Part shown: positions 41,054-49,565 of the stretch, piece by piece
How the letters are laid out: the number at the start of each line of letters is the position of its first letter
Position numbering within the stretch: position 1 is the first letter of the stretch
Assembly: GCA_017480545.1 (NCBI GenBank)
Contig: JAFVAI010000078.1
Location: 1-54,301 of the forward strand
Origin: Schwartzia sp. (in: firmicutes)
Lineage (GTDB): Bacteria; Bacillota; Negativicutes; Selenomonadales; Selenomonadaceae
Reading direction: 5' to 3'
Length of the DNA stretch: 54,301 nt
Position numbers and translations under genes: made by a program
Notes under the pieces: model-generated
What the model was told of the DNA's origin: nothing
Database searches by the model: none
What the model saw: only the letters and a program-made list of their open reading frames with translations

Positions 41054-44000
41054 ATGAAGATTTGGAGCAATCGTTGGTTGTGGGCAGGCGTCACGGCAAG
41101 CGGCCTGCTCCTTTTCTTTGCCCTTCGTTCGGGGTGGGAGCCTTTGGCGGAAGTGCCCCTCGCGGCGGTTTTCGTTGGCGCGCTGGCGGCGCTTTGGATG
41201 GACAAGGTGCGGCGCGATCAAGAGCTCCGCGATTTGCAGCAGGAGGAACAGCGGCTCGCGAAATTGGTGGAGGATATTCCTGCGGGCATCGGCATTTACG
41301 TCTTTGAAGACGGCATCCTGAAAAGCGCGTACCTGAACCAGGGCTATTATGATATGTTGGGCGTGGACAAGGAGAAGCGCAGGGCGGAGCGCAAGGAATT
41401 CATGCAGTTCGTGCATCCGGACGACCTTTCGACGGTCATGGCGGAAATCCAAAAGGACATGATGGAAGAGCGGGATTATGAAGGCGTTTTCCGGTTGTTG
41501 GACGGCGCGGGGAAATACCGGTGGATCAGCCTGCACGTCCGTCTCGTCGAGCGCCACGGCAATCGCAAGACTTATTACGGCGCGTTTCATGACAGCGATT
41601 CTTTGGTGCAGGCGCATCGGGCGCTCCGCGAGAGCCAAGCGATGATGCATACGGCGCTGACCCACTCCGGTTTGCAGGCATGGGCTTACGATCCCGGGAC
41701 ACGGCGGGCACGGGAAATTGCCGTGCCCGAAAAAGACTCTGACGATTACGCGGTGGAGGATTACCCGAACGAGATGCTGAAGCGGGGCTTCATCCACCCG
41801 GACGATGTCGAGGTGTTTCTTGAGCTGCACCGCCGGGTCGAGGAAGGCGCGCAGGAGGCGACGGCGGTGGTGCGCCGCCGTTCTCCCGGCGGCGTGTATC
41901 GCTGGGAAAGGATGCGGTACACGCGCCTTCGGGACTTGGACGGCCACGCCGTCCGTGTGTTGGGGACGTCGGCGAACATGGACGCGTACAAAGCCTTGGA
42001 GGAGAAATTCCGGGCGACGATACGCCAGACGGGCATCACCGTCGGCATTTACGACCTCCGGACCGGCCGGTACGAGACTTCCTTCCATGACCGGCAGACT
42101 GTGTTTGAAAACGGGCCGGACGATGTCATCGCGCAGGGGATCATCCATCCCGACGATGTGGAAAAGTACCGCTCGTTTTTCCGCCGCATCGCGGAGGGCG
42201 AGCCTTCCGCGGGCGGGCTGGTGCGTTTTGTTTCGGGCGGCGGCGCGGCGTTCCGTTGGTTCCATTACATCGTGAACGCGATTCCCGACCGGGACGGGCG
42301 CCCGTTCCGCGCCATGACGACGCGCATGGACGTGACCGAGCAGATCCGGCGCGAGTCGCGCTACCGGGAAGCCCTGATGCGTCGCCAGCCGCTGGAAAAC
42401 GACGTGGTCGCGACGGTCGCCGTCAACATCACCCGGGACACGGTGTTGGAATATGCGGAAGGAGGAGGGACGGCCCAAGACGTGGTTGGCCGGTCCTTTG
42501 CGTTGATCGTGGAGCGTGAGAGGACCTGCATCCCCGGGGAAAAGGATCGGCAGGCGTTCCGGGCGTTTTGCGAGCTTCATGGGCTCAGCCGCGCCATTCG
42601 CGCGGGGGAACTGAACAAATCCATCGAATACTTGCGCCGGTTTGAAAACGGCGAGCTGCGCTGGGTGCGTTGGTACGCCAACCTGATGGAAAACCCGGGA
42701 ACCGGGGACTGGATGCTGTTCGCCTATATGCGCGACATCCACGAGGCCAAGGTGGACGAGATTGCCTTCGCCAAGGTCACGGAAGGCGTGCTCGATTACA
42801 TCACTTGCCTCGATGTCGCCTCCGGAAAAGCGCGCTTTGTCCGGAAGCCTTCCGAGGCGGCGCTTCCGCTGGACGGGCTGGACGAGTATTTCGATTTCGA
42901 GGCAAGCACACAGCGCTCGGCGCTGCTCCTGCCGAACCCCGCGGAGCGGCAGGATCTCCTTGCGCGGTACACGGTGAAAAATCTCGTGGAAGAATTGGAG
43001 GAAACGCCCGTCGTCACGTTCAGCTGCTGGCTGGAGACGCACGGCGCGCGCCGCCGGAAGGAACTGCGCACGTTTTATCTCGACGCGGGGAAATCACTGG
43101 TTGTCAGCATCCAGCGCGATATCACCGATCTTTATATCGAAGCGGAGAAGCAGCGCGAAACGCTTCGCAAGGCGCTCGTCGACGCGGAGGCGGCGAGCCG
43201 CGCCAAGAGCGATTTCCTTTCCAGGATGTCCCATGAGATCCGCACACCGATGAACGCGATCATCGGGCTGACGGCGCTGGCGAAGGGGCGCACAGAAGAC
43301 AAGAACTACATCTCGGAAAGCCTGTCGAAGATGGACTCGGCGGCGCATTTCCTGTTGGAGCTCATCAACGATGTGCTCGACATTTCCCGCATCGAGCGCG
43401 GCAAGATGCAGCTCGACAATACGCCCCACGATATGAGGGAGTTTTTGGAGGGGATCGACGTCATCATCCGTGCCCGCGCGATGCAGGGCGGCATCCGCTA
43501 TGAGCGGAGGACAGAGGGGGAACTGCCGATCGCCTGCGTGTTTGACGCGCTAAAGCTCAAACAGGTATTGGTCAACATTCTGTCGAACGCGGTCAAGTTT
43601 ACGCCGAGGGACGGATCGGTGGAATTTGTCACAGAGGCGTTGGGCGTGAACGACGACTGGGCGACACTTCGGTTTGCGATCAGGGACACGGGCATCGGCA
43701 TCGACCGGGAATTTTTGCCGCGCCTCTTCAATGCGTTCGAGCAGGAGAGCGCGGGCAACACGACGCGCTACGGCGGCACGGGGCTGGGGCTCGCCATTTC
43801 CAAGAATATCATCGACCTGATGGGCGGCTCGATTCGCGTCGAGAGCGAAAAAGGCGCGGGGTCGACGTTCACTGTCTCGGTTACGCTGCCCGTCGCATCG
43901 CTGGCGGAGGACATCGGGACGGACAACGGGGAAGAGATGGACTTTTCCGGCATGAAAGCGCTTTTGGCGGAGGACAACGAAATCAATCGGGAAATCGCCA

Positions 44001-44341
44001 TGGCGATTTTGGAGGACAAGGGCTTTGCCGTGACTCCGGTGACGGACGGCGAGGAAGCGGTCGCGAAGTTCCGCGAGGGCGGCCCGGGGGCTTACGATGT
44101 CATCCTGATGGATATCCGTATGCCGTTCATGGACGGCTTTGAGGCGACGGAAACCATCCGCGCGATGGCCGGCCATCCCGACGCGAAGAACGTTCCGATT
44201 GTCGCCATGACCGCCAACGCGTTCGAGGAGGACATACAGCATGCCCGCGACATCGGCATGGACGAGTACCTGACCAAGCCCGTGGAGCCGGACACGGTTT
44301 ACAAGGTGCTTTGGAAGATTTTGCGGAAGAAAAAAGGATAA
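41054..44341 (+). CDS. multi-PAS hybrid histidine kinase with C-terminal receiver
   Basis: A 1095-residue kinase with two N-terminal membrane segments (about 9-23 and 33-50) and almost no external loop. About four or five PAS/PAC modules follow (first near 70-190, EDIPAGIGIYVFEDG; others to about 700, e.g. KYRWISLHVR and VYRWERMRYTR). Then HisKA (His727 in MSHEIRTP), HATPase_c (ILSNAVKFT, DTGIGI, GTGLGLAI) and a receiver (Asp1020, LMDIRMPFMDG). It probably senses cytoplasmic redox or small-molecule signals. ATG 41054 follows GGGAGG; TTG 41033 is a weaker option. No dedicated response regulator is adjacent. Confidence 0.92.
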   Translation: MKIWSNRWLWAGVTASGLLLFFALRSGWEPLAEVPLAAVFVGALAALWMDKVRRDQELRDLQQEEQRLAKLVEDIPAGIGIYVFEDGILKSAYLNQGYYDMLGVDKEKRRAERKEFMQFVHPDDLSTVMAEIQKDMMEERDYEGVFRLLDGAGKYRWISLHVRLVERHGNRKTYYGAFHDSDSLVQAHRALRESQAMMHTALTHSGLQAWAYDPGTRRAREIAVPEKDSDDYAVEDYPNEMLKRGFIHPDDVEVFLELHRRVEEGAQEATAVVRRRSPGGVYRWERMRYTRLRDLDGHAVRVLGTSANMDAYKALEEKFRATIRQTGITVGIYDLRTGRYETSFHDRQTVFENGPDDVIAQGIIHPDDVEKYRSFFRRIAEGEPSAGGLVRFVSGGGAAFRWFHYIVNAIPDRDGRPFRAMTTRMDVTEQIRRESRYREALMRRQPLENDVVATVAVNITRDTVLEYAEGGGTAQDVVGRSFALIVERERTCIPGEKDRQAFRAFCELHGLSRAIRAGELNKSIEYLRRFENGELRWVRWYANLMENPGTGDWMLFAYMRDIHEAKVDEIAFAKVTEGVLDYITCLDVASGKARFVRKPSEAALPLDGLDEYFDFEASTQRSALLLPNPAERQDLLARYTVKNLVEELEETPVVTFSCWLETHGARRRKELRTFYLDAGKSLVVSIQRDITDLYIEAEKQRETLRKALVDAEAASRAKSDFLSRMSHEIRTPMNAIIGLTALAKGRTEDKNYISESLSKMDSAAHFLLELINDVLDISRIERGKMQLDNTPHDMREFLEGIDVIIRARAMQGGIRYERRTEGELPIACVFDALKLKQVLVNILSNAVKFTPRDGSVEFVTEALGVNDDWATLRFAIRDTGIGIDREFLPRLFNAFEQESAGNTTRYGGTGLGLAISKNIIDLMGGSIRVESEKGAGSTFTVSVTLPVASLAEDIGTDNGEEMDFSGMKALLAEDNEINREIAMAILEDKGFAVTPVTDGEEAVAKFREGGPGAYDVILMDIRMPFMDGFEATETIRAMAGHPDAKNVPIVAMTANAFEEDIQHARDIGMDEYLTKPVEPDTVYKVLWKILRKKKG

Positions 44342-44360
44342 GGGATAAAGGATAAAGGAA

Positions 44361-44404
44361 AACGCTTTGCTGTTTCCATGTTCGGGACAGCGGGGCGTTT
44401 TTTT
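44361..44404 (+). terminator. terminator after the multi-PAS kinase
   Basis: AACGC...GCTGT (44361-44373) pairs with ACAGC...GCGTT (44387-44399), with an internal mismatch and a T7 run. It separates the kinase from the ilvBN operon. Confidence 0.75.
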
Positions 44405-44448
44405 CTGTGCATCAAAAGAAAAACTGGTGCATTTGCGGGGAATTGTGC

Positions 44449-44454
44449 TACAAT
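44449..44454 (+). promoter_or_regulatory. possible -10 element of ilvBN
   Basis: TACAAT about 35 bases before the ilvB start; the -35 at 18 bases is weak (TGGTGC). There is no room for a T-box or leader-peptide attenuator between it and the gene. Confidence 0.4.
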
Positions 44455-44488
44455 AAAAAAGATTATTGTATGTTAGGGGGAAATAACA

Positions 44489-46189
44489 TTGCGGATCAAT
44501 GGAGCGCAGGCGGTTCTGGAAAGCCTGAAACAGGAAGGTGTGGATGTCATTTTCGGCTATCCGGGCGGCGTCGTTTTGCCTCTGTACGACGAAATATACA
44601 AGATGAAGTTTCCGCATATCCTTGTGCGCCACGAACAGGGCGCGGCGCTGGCGGCGGACGGGTATGCGCGGGCCACGGGCGAGGTGGGCGTCTGCCTGGC
44701 GACTTCGGGGCCGGGCTGCACGAATCTCGTGACGGGTATCGCGACGGCGTATATGGATTCCATCCCGCTGGTCTGCTTTACCGGGCAGGTGGCGACCTCC
44801 GTCATCGGCAAGGATTCGTTCCAGGAAGCGGACATTTGCGGCATCACCACGCCAATCACGAAGCACAATTATCTCGTGAAGCGTCCCGAGGATTTGCTCC
44901 GGACCATCAAGGAAGCGTTCTTCATCGCGCGGACCGGCCGCCCCGGCCCGGTGGTCGTGGATATTGCCACCGACGTTTTCCGTGCGGAGATGGACTTCGA
45001 TTATCCGGAGGAAGTGCATCTGAAGGGCTATTCGGGTCTTGTCAAGGGCGAGGAGAGCGCCGTCGGCGCGGTGGTGGAGGCGCTGTCCAAAGCGGAGCGT
45101 CCCCTGTTTTTCGTCGGCGGCGGCGTGACGCTGGCGGATGAGGCGGAGGATCTCCGCGAGGTCTTGGGAAAAGCGGGTGCGCCCGTCTGCTCGACGCTGA
45201 TGGGGCTGGGCTGCGTACCGCCCGATACGGAGGCGTATCTCGGCATGGCGGGCATGCACGGCTCTTACGCCGCGAATATGGCCATCATGGGCTGCGACCT
45301 CCTGCTCGGCATCGGCGTACGGTTTGATGACCGCGTGACCGGGATTGTCAAGGAATTCGCGCCGGGGGCGAAAATCGTCCATTTCGACATCGACGCGGCG
45401 GAGCTGAACAAGAATGTGCGCGTCGATTTTCCCGTGCTCGGCGATTTGAACTGGTCGTTGCCGCTTTTCGCGAAAAAGCTGGCGGCCCAAGGCGGGGATT
45501 TCCCTGTCCGCTTCGCGCCGTGGCGCGAGAAAGCCAAGGAAATGCACACGGAGCATCCTTTCTCGTATCGGAAGCGGGACGACGCCATCATGCCCCAGCA
45601 GGTGATCGAGACCGTGGCGCGGCTTTCGGGCGACGACACGATTTTCGTCACCGATGTGGGGCAGCACCAGATGTGGGCGGCGCAGTTCTGCCCGGTTTCC
45701 GAGCCGCGCCGGTTCCTGACCTCGGGCGGCCTCGGCACGATGGGCTACGGGCTTCCGGCGGCCATCGGCGCGAAAATCGGCAGGCCGAAACAGAAGGTGG
45801 TGCTGTTCACCGGCGACGGCAGCATCATGATGAACTGCCAGGAAATGGCCACGGCGTCGGATTACGGCGTGGACGTGAAAATCGTCGTCCTGCACAACCA
45901 TTTGCTCGGCATGGTCGCCCAGTGGCAGCGGATGTTCTACGAGCATCATTATTCCGAGTCGCAGCTCAACGGGCGCACCGATCTCGTGAAGCTGGCGGAG
46001 GCGATGGGGATCGCGGGCGTTCGCATCGAGCAGCCGGAAACTTTGGAAACGGCGCTTTCCGACGCGCTTTCCCGCGAGGGCGCGACACTGATCGACGTGA
46101 TGGTGCCGGAGGACGCGGACGTGCTGCCGATGGTGCCGGGCGGCAAGCGGCTCGACGACATGATTTTGGAAAGGGAGGCGGAGAAATGA
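44489..46189 (+). CDS. ilvB: acetolactate synthase large subunit
   Basis: The 566-residue catalytic subunit of acetohydroxyacid synthase (thiamine-diphosphate enzyme, first step of valine, leucine and isoleucine synthesis). FGYPGGVVLPLYD is followed by the catalytic Glu49 (RHEQGAALAADGYARATG). The FAD/central domain follows, and the ThDP-Mg motif is GDGSIMMNCQEMATA ... VLHN near the C-terminal third. Start is TTG 44489, nine bases after AGGGGG, giving the usual N-terminus (MRINGAQAVLESL). It overlaps ilvN by 4 bases. Confidence 0.95.
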   Translation: MRINGAQAVLESLKQEGVDVIFGYPGGVVLPLYDEIYKMKFPHILVRHEQGAALAADGYARATGEVGVCLATSGPGCTNLVTGIATAYMDSIPLVCFTGQVATSVIGKDSFQEADICGITTPITKHNYLVKRPEDLLRTIKEAFFIARTGRPGPVVVDIATDVFRAEMDFDYPEEVHLKGYSGLVKGEESAVGAVVEALSKAERPLFFVGGGVTLADEAEDLREVLGKAGAPVCSTLMGLGCVPPDTEAYLGMAGMHGSYAANMAIMGCDLLLGIGVRFDDRVTGIVKEFAPGAKIVHFDIDAAELNKNVRVDFPVLGDLNWSLPLFAKKLAAQGGDFPVRFAPWREKAKEMHTEHPFSYRKRDDAIMPQQVIETVARLSGDDTIFVTDVGQHQMWAAQFCPVSEPRRFLTSGGLGTMGYGLPAAIGAKIGRPKQKVVLFTGDGSIMMNCQEMATASDYGVDVKIVVLHNHLLGMVAQWQRMFYEHHYSESQLNGRTDLVKLAEAMGIAGVRIEQPETLETALSDALSREGATLIDVMVPEDADVLPMVPGGKRLDDMILEREAEK

Positions 46190-46695
46190 AAAAATTTCTG
46201 CTGGCAATCCTCGTGGACAACAAGCCGGGTGTCCTGACCCATGTGGCGGGCCTGATCAGCCGCCGCGCGTTCAACATCGAAAGCATCAACGCGGGCTACA
46301 CCGAGGAGGAGTCGGTGACCCGCATCAATATCGTCGTGTCGGTGGACAGCGAGCGGGAGCTGGAGCAGGTCAAGCACCAGCTTTCCAAGCTCATCGACGT
46401 GGTGAAAATCGTGAACCTGACCGAGGTGGCGAGCATCACCCGCGAACTGGTGCTGATTAAGGTGCGCGCCACGGCGGAGGCCCGGGCCGACCTCATCAAC
46501 ATCGTGAATATTTTCCGCGCGAAGATTGTCGATGTGTCGAAGGAAAACGTCGTCATCGAGCTGACCGGCGAGGAATCGAAAATCAACGCGATTTGCGAGG
46601 TTCTTTCCGAGTACGAGATTGTGGAAATCGCCCGGACGGGCGCGATCGCGCTTTCGCGCGGCCCCATTCCGGTGAAGCAGATGCGGGAAAATTAA
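46186..46695 (+). CDS. ilvN: acetolactate synthase regulatory subunit
   Basis: A 169-residue regulatory subunit. An N-terminal ACT domain (about 3-75: LLAILVDNKPGVLTHVAGLISRR..NIESI) binds valine for feedback inhibition; the C-terminal domain (from about 80, LVLIKVRATAEARADL) follows. It activates IlvB and stabilises the holoenzyme. It starts at ATG 46186 in an ATGA overlap with ilvB, and its length is standard for the small-subunit family. Confidence 0.95.
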   Translation: MKKFLLAILVDNKPGVLTHVAGLISRRAFNIESINAGYTEEESVTRINIVVSVDSERELEQVKHQLSKLIDVVKIVNLTEVASITRELVLIKVRATAEARADLINIVNIFRAKIVDVSKENVVIELTGEESKINAICEVLSEYEIVEIARTGAIALSRGPIPVKQMREN

Positions 46696-46708
46696 GGAAA
46701 CTTTTAAG

Positions 46709-46735
46709 CCGATTCTAAGAATCGGTTGGTATAGT
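46709..46735 (+). promoter_or_regulatory. palindrome next to a possible -10 element
   Basis: CCGATTCT (46709-46716) and its exact inverse AGAATCGG (46718-46725) are followed five bases later by TATAGT (46730-46735), a -10-like hexamer. The palindrome overlies where the -35 would be, so it could be an operator; with no T run it is a poor terminator for ilvN. Confidence 0.4.
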
Positions 46736-46770
46736 GAGGATGTGCAGGAAAAGACAGGGAGGGGTTGCGT

Positions 46771-47721
46771 ATGAAACTTTTGGGACGAAAACTTTTGGGC
46801 GTATTGCTCACGGCGGTGCTGCTTCTGGAGACGATGGGGCTGGCGATGGCCGCCGCGCCGACGACGATGGCCGACAAGCTGGCGGAGATCGAGCGCACGG
46901 CCTATGGCGAGCCGCAGACGGGCGCGCTTCTCGACCGCGTCAACAAGCTGGAAAAGGATTTCGAGGGGACGCACGCGCCGAACGACAGCGTCATGCAGCG
47001 CGTCGATTCTCTCTACGGGGCGATGTTCAAGAACGAGACCGGGCCGTCTTTGGTCACGCGCCTGAACGCCATCGAGTGGGCCGTCACGCAGGCGGTCAGC
47101 ATGAACTCGATCCAGAAACGCGTCAGCGACATGGAAATCGCCATGACGGGCGCGACTTCGGAAGGCACCTACCGCGCGCGCATTGATACGTTGGCCGGTT
47201 ACGCCTTCGGCACCAAGGAAATCCCGCTGGCCCGGACGGAGGTTCCGGCGAACACGCTGGCCAAGGTCAGCCTCGTGACGCCGGTGAACGCGAAAAATAT
47301 CAAGGTCGGCGACCGCATCGAGATCCGGTCCGACGAGGATGTGGTGGAGAACGGGCGGTTGCTCTTCGTCAAGGGCGCTCCCGGCTACGGCGAGGTCACG
47401 AAAGTCAAGCAGGCGGGCAACTTCGGCCGCGACGCCGAGGTGCAGATTGACTTCAAGATACTCCGCACCATGGACGGCACCGACGCCTCCATGATGCTCG
47501 GCGAGGAATCGAAGCAGAAAATGCAGTCGATGGCTTTCGCGGCGGGCGCGAGCATCGCCGGCATCGCGCTCCTCGGCCCCATCGGCATCATCGGCGGCGC
47601 TTTCGTCAAGGGAAAGAACATCGACCTCCCGGCGGGCACGGAGCTATACATCCAGACCGCCGCGCCGATGACGATGTACGGATTGGAAGCGGAGAAGCCG
47701 ACGGAAGAAGCCGCGAAATGA
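46771..47721 (+). CDS. exported envelope protein of unknown function
   Basis: A 316-residue protein with a signal peptide (MKLLGRKLLGVLLTAVLLLE, cleavage near AMAAA). A helical region follows with repeated short motifs (DRVNKLEKDFEG, QRVDSLYGAMF, KRVSDMEIAM) spaced about 40 residues apart. Then a beta-type region has VGDRIEIRSDEDV and GEVTKVKQAGNFGRDAEVQ. A Gly-rich hydrophobic stretch (about 255-280) could be a membrane or packing segment. I recognise no named family; its place before the LptD-like gene suggests an envelope role. A GGGAGGGG site precedes ATG 46771. Confidence 0.7.
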   Translation: MKLLGRKLLGVLLTAVLLLETMGLAMAAAPTTMADKLAEIERTAYGEPQTGALLDRVNKLEKDFEGTHAPNDSVMQRVDSLYGAMFKNETGPSLVTRLNAIEWAVTQAVSMNSIQKRVSDMEIAMTGATSEGTYRARIDTLAGYAFGTKEIPLARTEVPANTLAKVSLVTPVNAKNIKVGDRIEIRSDEDVVENGRLLFVKGAPGYGEVTKVKQAGNFGRDAEVQIDFKILRTMDGTDASMMLGEESKQKMQSMAFAAGASIAGIALLGPIGIIGGAFVKGKNIDLPAGTELYIQTAAPMTMYGLEAEKPTEEAAK

Positions 47722-47726
47722 ATACG

Positions 47727-47769
47727 AAGCTTTCGCAGAAGAAGTTTTCTTTCTGCGAAAGCTTTTTTT
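47727..47769 (+). terminator. rho-independent terminator
   Basis: A 14-bp perfect stem AAGCTTTCGCAGAA (47727-47740) / TTCTGCGAAAGCTT (47751-47764), 10-nt loop and T7. Confidence 0.93.
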
Positions 47770-47842
47770 GTAACCGGGTGAGTTTCGTCGGGTGATGGGA
47801 TCCTTGTCTTGCAAGGGATTTCTTTTATTCCATTTCCACCAT

Positions 47843-47881
47843 AAAAATTTTGAGGTAAGAATTTCTTACCTCAAAATTTTT
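47843..47881. repeat. perfect palindrome, family member 2
   Basis: Arms AAAAATTTTGAGGTAAGAA (47843-47861) and its exact inverse (47863-47881) flank a single T. The core GAGGTAAGAA/TTCTTACCTC differs by one compensated base pair from the palindrome at 36262-36298, while the outer parts differ. It lies between a normal terminator and the promoter of the LptD-like gene. Confidence 0.85.
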
Positions 47882-47944
47882 ATGTGCGCGTATTGCCCGA
47901 GAAATTTCCCTTCCGCAGGTCGTGAAACTTTCGGGATTTATTTG

Positions 47945-47973
47945 TTGCGCGACGGGCTTTGATGTTATATTAT
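47945..47973 (+). promoter_or_regulatory. probable promoter of the envelope operon
   Basis: TTGCGC (47945-47950), 17-bp spacer, TATTAT (47968-47973), about 43 bases before the LptD-like start. All genes to 54006 follow with overlaps or gaps of about 10 bases, so this may drive the whole block. Confidence 0.55.
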
Positions 47974-48016
47974 AAAGGTCAGATTGAAATGAAATCTTGG
48001 GAACAGGGGAAGCAGC

Positions 48017-49555
48017 ATGCGAAAACAATGGGGATTTCTTGCCGCGGCTTGGATGGCTGCCGCGTTTTTCGCTCCGGCGCCCGCTTCGGCGGCGAGCTAT
48101 CACGCCGATACGGATACGGGCGCGGAAGCGGTGGACTATATTGAGAACGAGCGGCGGCGGATGCGGGAGAACCGTTTGTCGGAGGAACAGTTCCAGCTGA
48201 TGCAGGACGCGAAGGAGATGACGGCGAAGCTCCGTCGGCCCGTCGAAAAGGGGAAGGTCGTGCCGATGGCTTTGGAGGGCGATGATCTCTTTTACGACGA
48301 GGCGACGGGCGACGTGTACGCGCGCGGCAATGTGCGCGTGACTTCGTTGGACGCGCGGCGCTTCGAGACGGAGGAAGCGAAGGGCAACCTTAAAAGCGAG
48401 GACGTGGAAATCCCCGGCAAGGCGCATATGCTCCAGATGACCGAGGGGCAGATGCATGCGACGCTGGACGGCTACCGTGTCGTCTATCATTACGGGAAGC
48501 AGACGGGCAGGATCGAGGACGTCAAGGGGAAAGTGGGCAATTATTATGTCTATGGCCGCCGCATCGAGCTGTATCCCGGCAAAATCCTGATTTACGACGG
48601 CTGGCAGACGAAGTGCGGCGCGAAGACGCCGGATTACCGCATATCGGGCGACGTGATCGAGATTTATCCCGAGCATGAGATTTTGATTTACCAAGCGAAA
48701 TACTGGATCAAGAACAAGGTCGTGTATTCGCGGGATTTTTACCGCGCCGATATCAGCCCCGACGCGAAGAACGAGATGCAAATGCCCCGTGTGGGCTACA
48801 ACAACAGCGACGGCGTCTGGATACGGTACCGCCTCGCCTATGACCTTGCCAAGCGGCTCGACGTTTTCGCGGACCTCAAGTATTACACGAAGCACCAGTT
48901 CCGCAACGTGTACGGGATCGAATGGATGAACGCGGGCAGCCGCGCGGCGGTGGAGTACGGCTATTACGAGGACAGCGACGACAACTGGATCGAAAAGCAG
49001 CCGACCTTTGTCTACAGCTACCGCCATCAAATCGGGAAGCTGCCGCTGTCCTACGGGCTGAATTTCGAGGGCGGCCGTTGGTCCCACGGGGGCATTGACT
49101 CGACGCACACCTATTACGGCCTTTCGGTCTGGCCCCATACGATCAAGCTGGCCAACGACAAACTGCGGATCAACGCGCGGGCGAGCTACGGCATCACGCG
49201 GGAGAGTTATGACCATTCGTCGATCCGCGGCACGAGCTACGCCGCCTCGATGTCCTATGATTTCAGCCCCGCCGTGACGGCCTATGTCGGGTATCGGTAC
49301 TCGACGAACACGAAGGGGCGGACGCTGTTCGCCTATAATGCCGACGATTACTCCCGTCGGTTCGACTACGGCGTAAGCCTGGCGGTGACGGACCGCGACC
49401 GTTTTGTGTTCGGGCAGGCGATGGACGTGGAGAAGCATACGGTGAAGGATATTGATTATTATTGGTTCCACGATATGCATTGCGCGCAGATGATTCTGCG
49501 GTATCGGGCGAAACGCGATTCGTGGCACGTGAGCTGCGAATTTACGCCTTGGTGA
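48017..49555 (+). CDS. LptD/OstA-like outer-membrane LPS-assembly protein
   Basis: A 512-residue outer-membrane protein: signal peptide (about 1-26, ending ASA), a helical linker, then an LptA/OstA-like beta-jellyroll region (about 88-215; DDLFYDEATGDVYARGNVRVTS is the typical OstA repeat), then a beta-barrel with alternating aromatic strands (YGYYEDSDDNWIEKQ, GVSLAVTDRDRFVF) ending in Trp. LptD inserts LPS into the outer leaflet. The barrel is shorter than in proteobacterial LptD (about 780 residues), so it could be a Negativicutes-type LptD or a related OstA-barrel protein. The heptose genes follow directly. Confidence 0.8.
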   Translation: MRKQWGFLAAAWMAAAFFAPAPASAASYHADTDTGAEAVDYIENERRRMRENRLSEEQFQLMQDAKEMTAKLRRPVEKGKVVPMALEGDDLFYDEATGDVYARGNVRVTSLDARRFETEEAKGNLKSEDVEIPGKAHMLQMTEGQMHATLDGYRVVYHYGKQTGRIEDVKGKVGNYYVYGRRIELYPGKILIYDGWQTKCGAKTPDYRISGDVIEIYPEHEILIYQAKYWIKNKVVYSRDFYRADISPDAKNEMQMPRVGYNNSDGVWIRYRLAYDLAKRLDVFADLKYYTKHQFRNVYGIEWMNAGSRAAVEYGYYEDSDDNWIEKQPTFVYSYRHQIGKLPLSYGLNFEGGRWSHGGIDSTHTYYGLSVWPHTIKLANDKLRINARASYGITRESYDHSSIRGTSYAASMSYDFSPAVTAYVGYRYSTNTKGRTLFAYNADDYSRRFDYGVSLAVTDRDRFVFGQAMDVEKHTVKDIDYYWFHDMHCAQMILRYRAKRDSWHVSCEFTPW

Positions 49556-49565
49556 GGCGGGGAAA

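Noticed and set aside
39284-43042. Minus-strand open frame of 1252 codons spanning several genes
   Set aside because: It lies opposite four well-supported plus-strand genes (exported protein, metA, K/E-tail protein, multi-PAS kinase). GC-rich codon bias removes stops from the antisense frame, and the translation is Arg/His/Pro-rich with no domain pattern.
44405-44488. T-box or leader-peptide attenuator for ilvBN
   Set aside because: The space between the probable -10 and the start codon is about 35 bases. The hairpin at 44361-44404 lies upstream of that -10 and ends the kinase transcript.
43550-46207. Minus-strand open frame of 885 codons
   Set aside because: Antisense to the kinase and ilvB; same compositional artefact, and it would run through a terminator and a promoter region.
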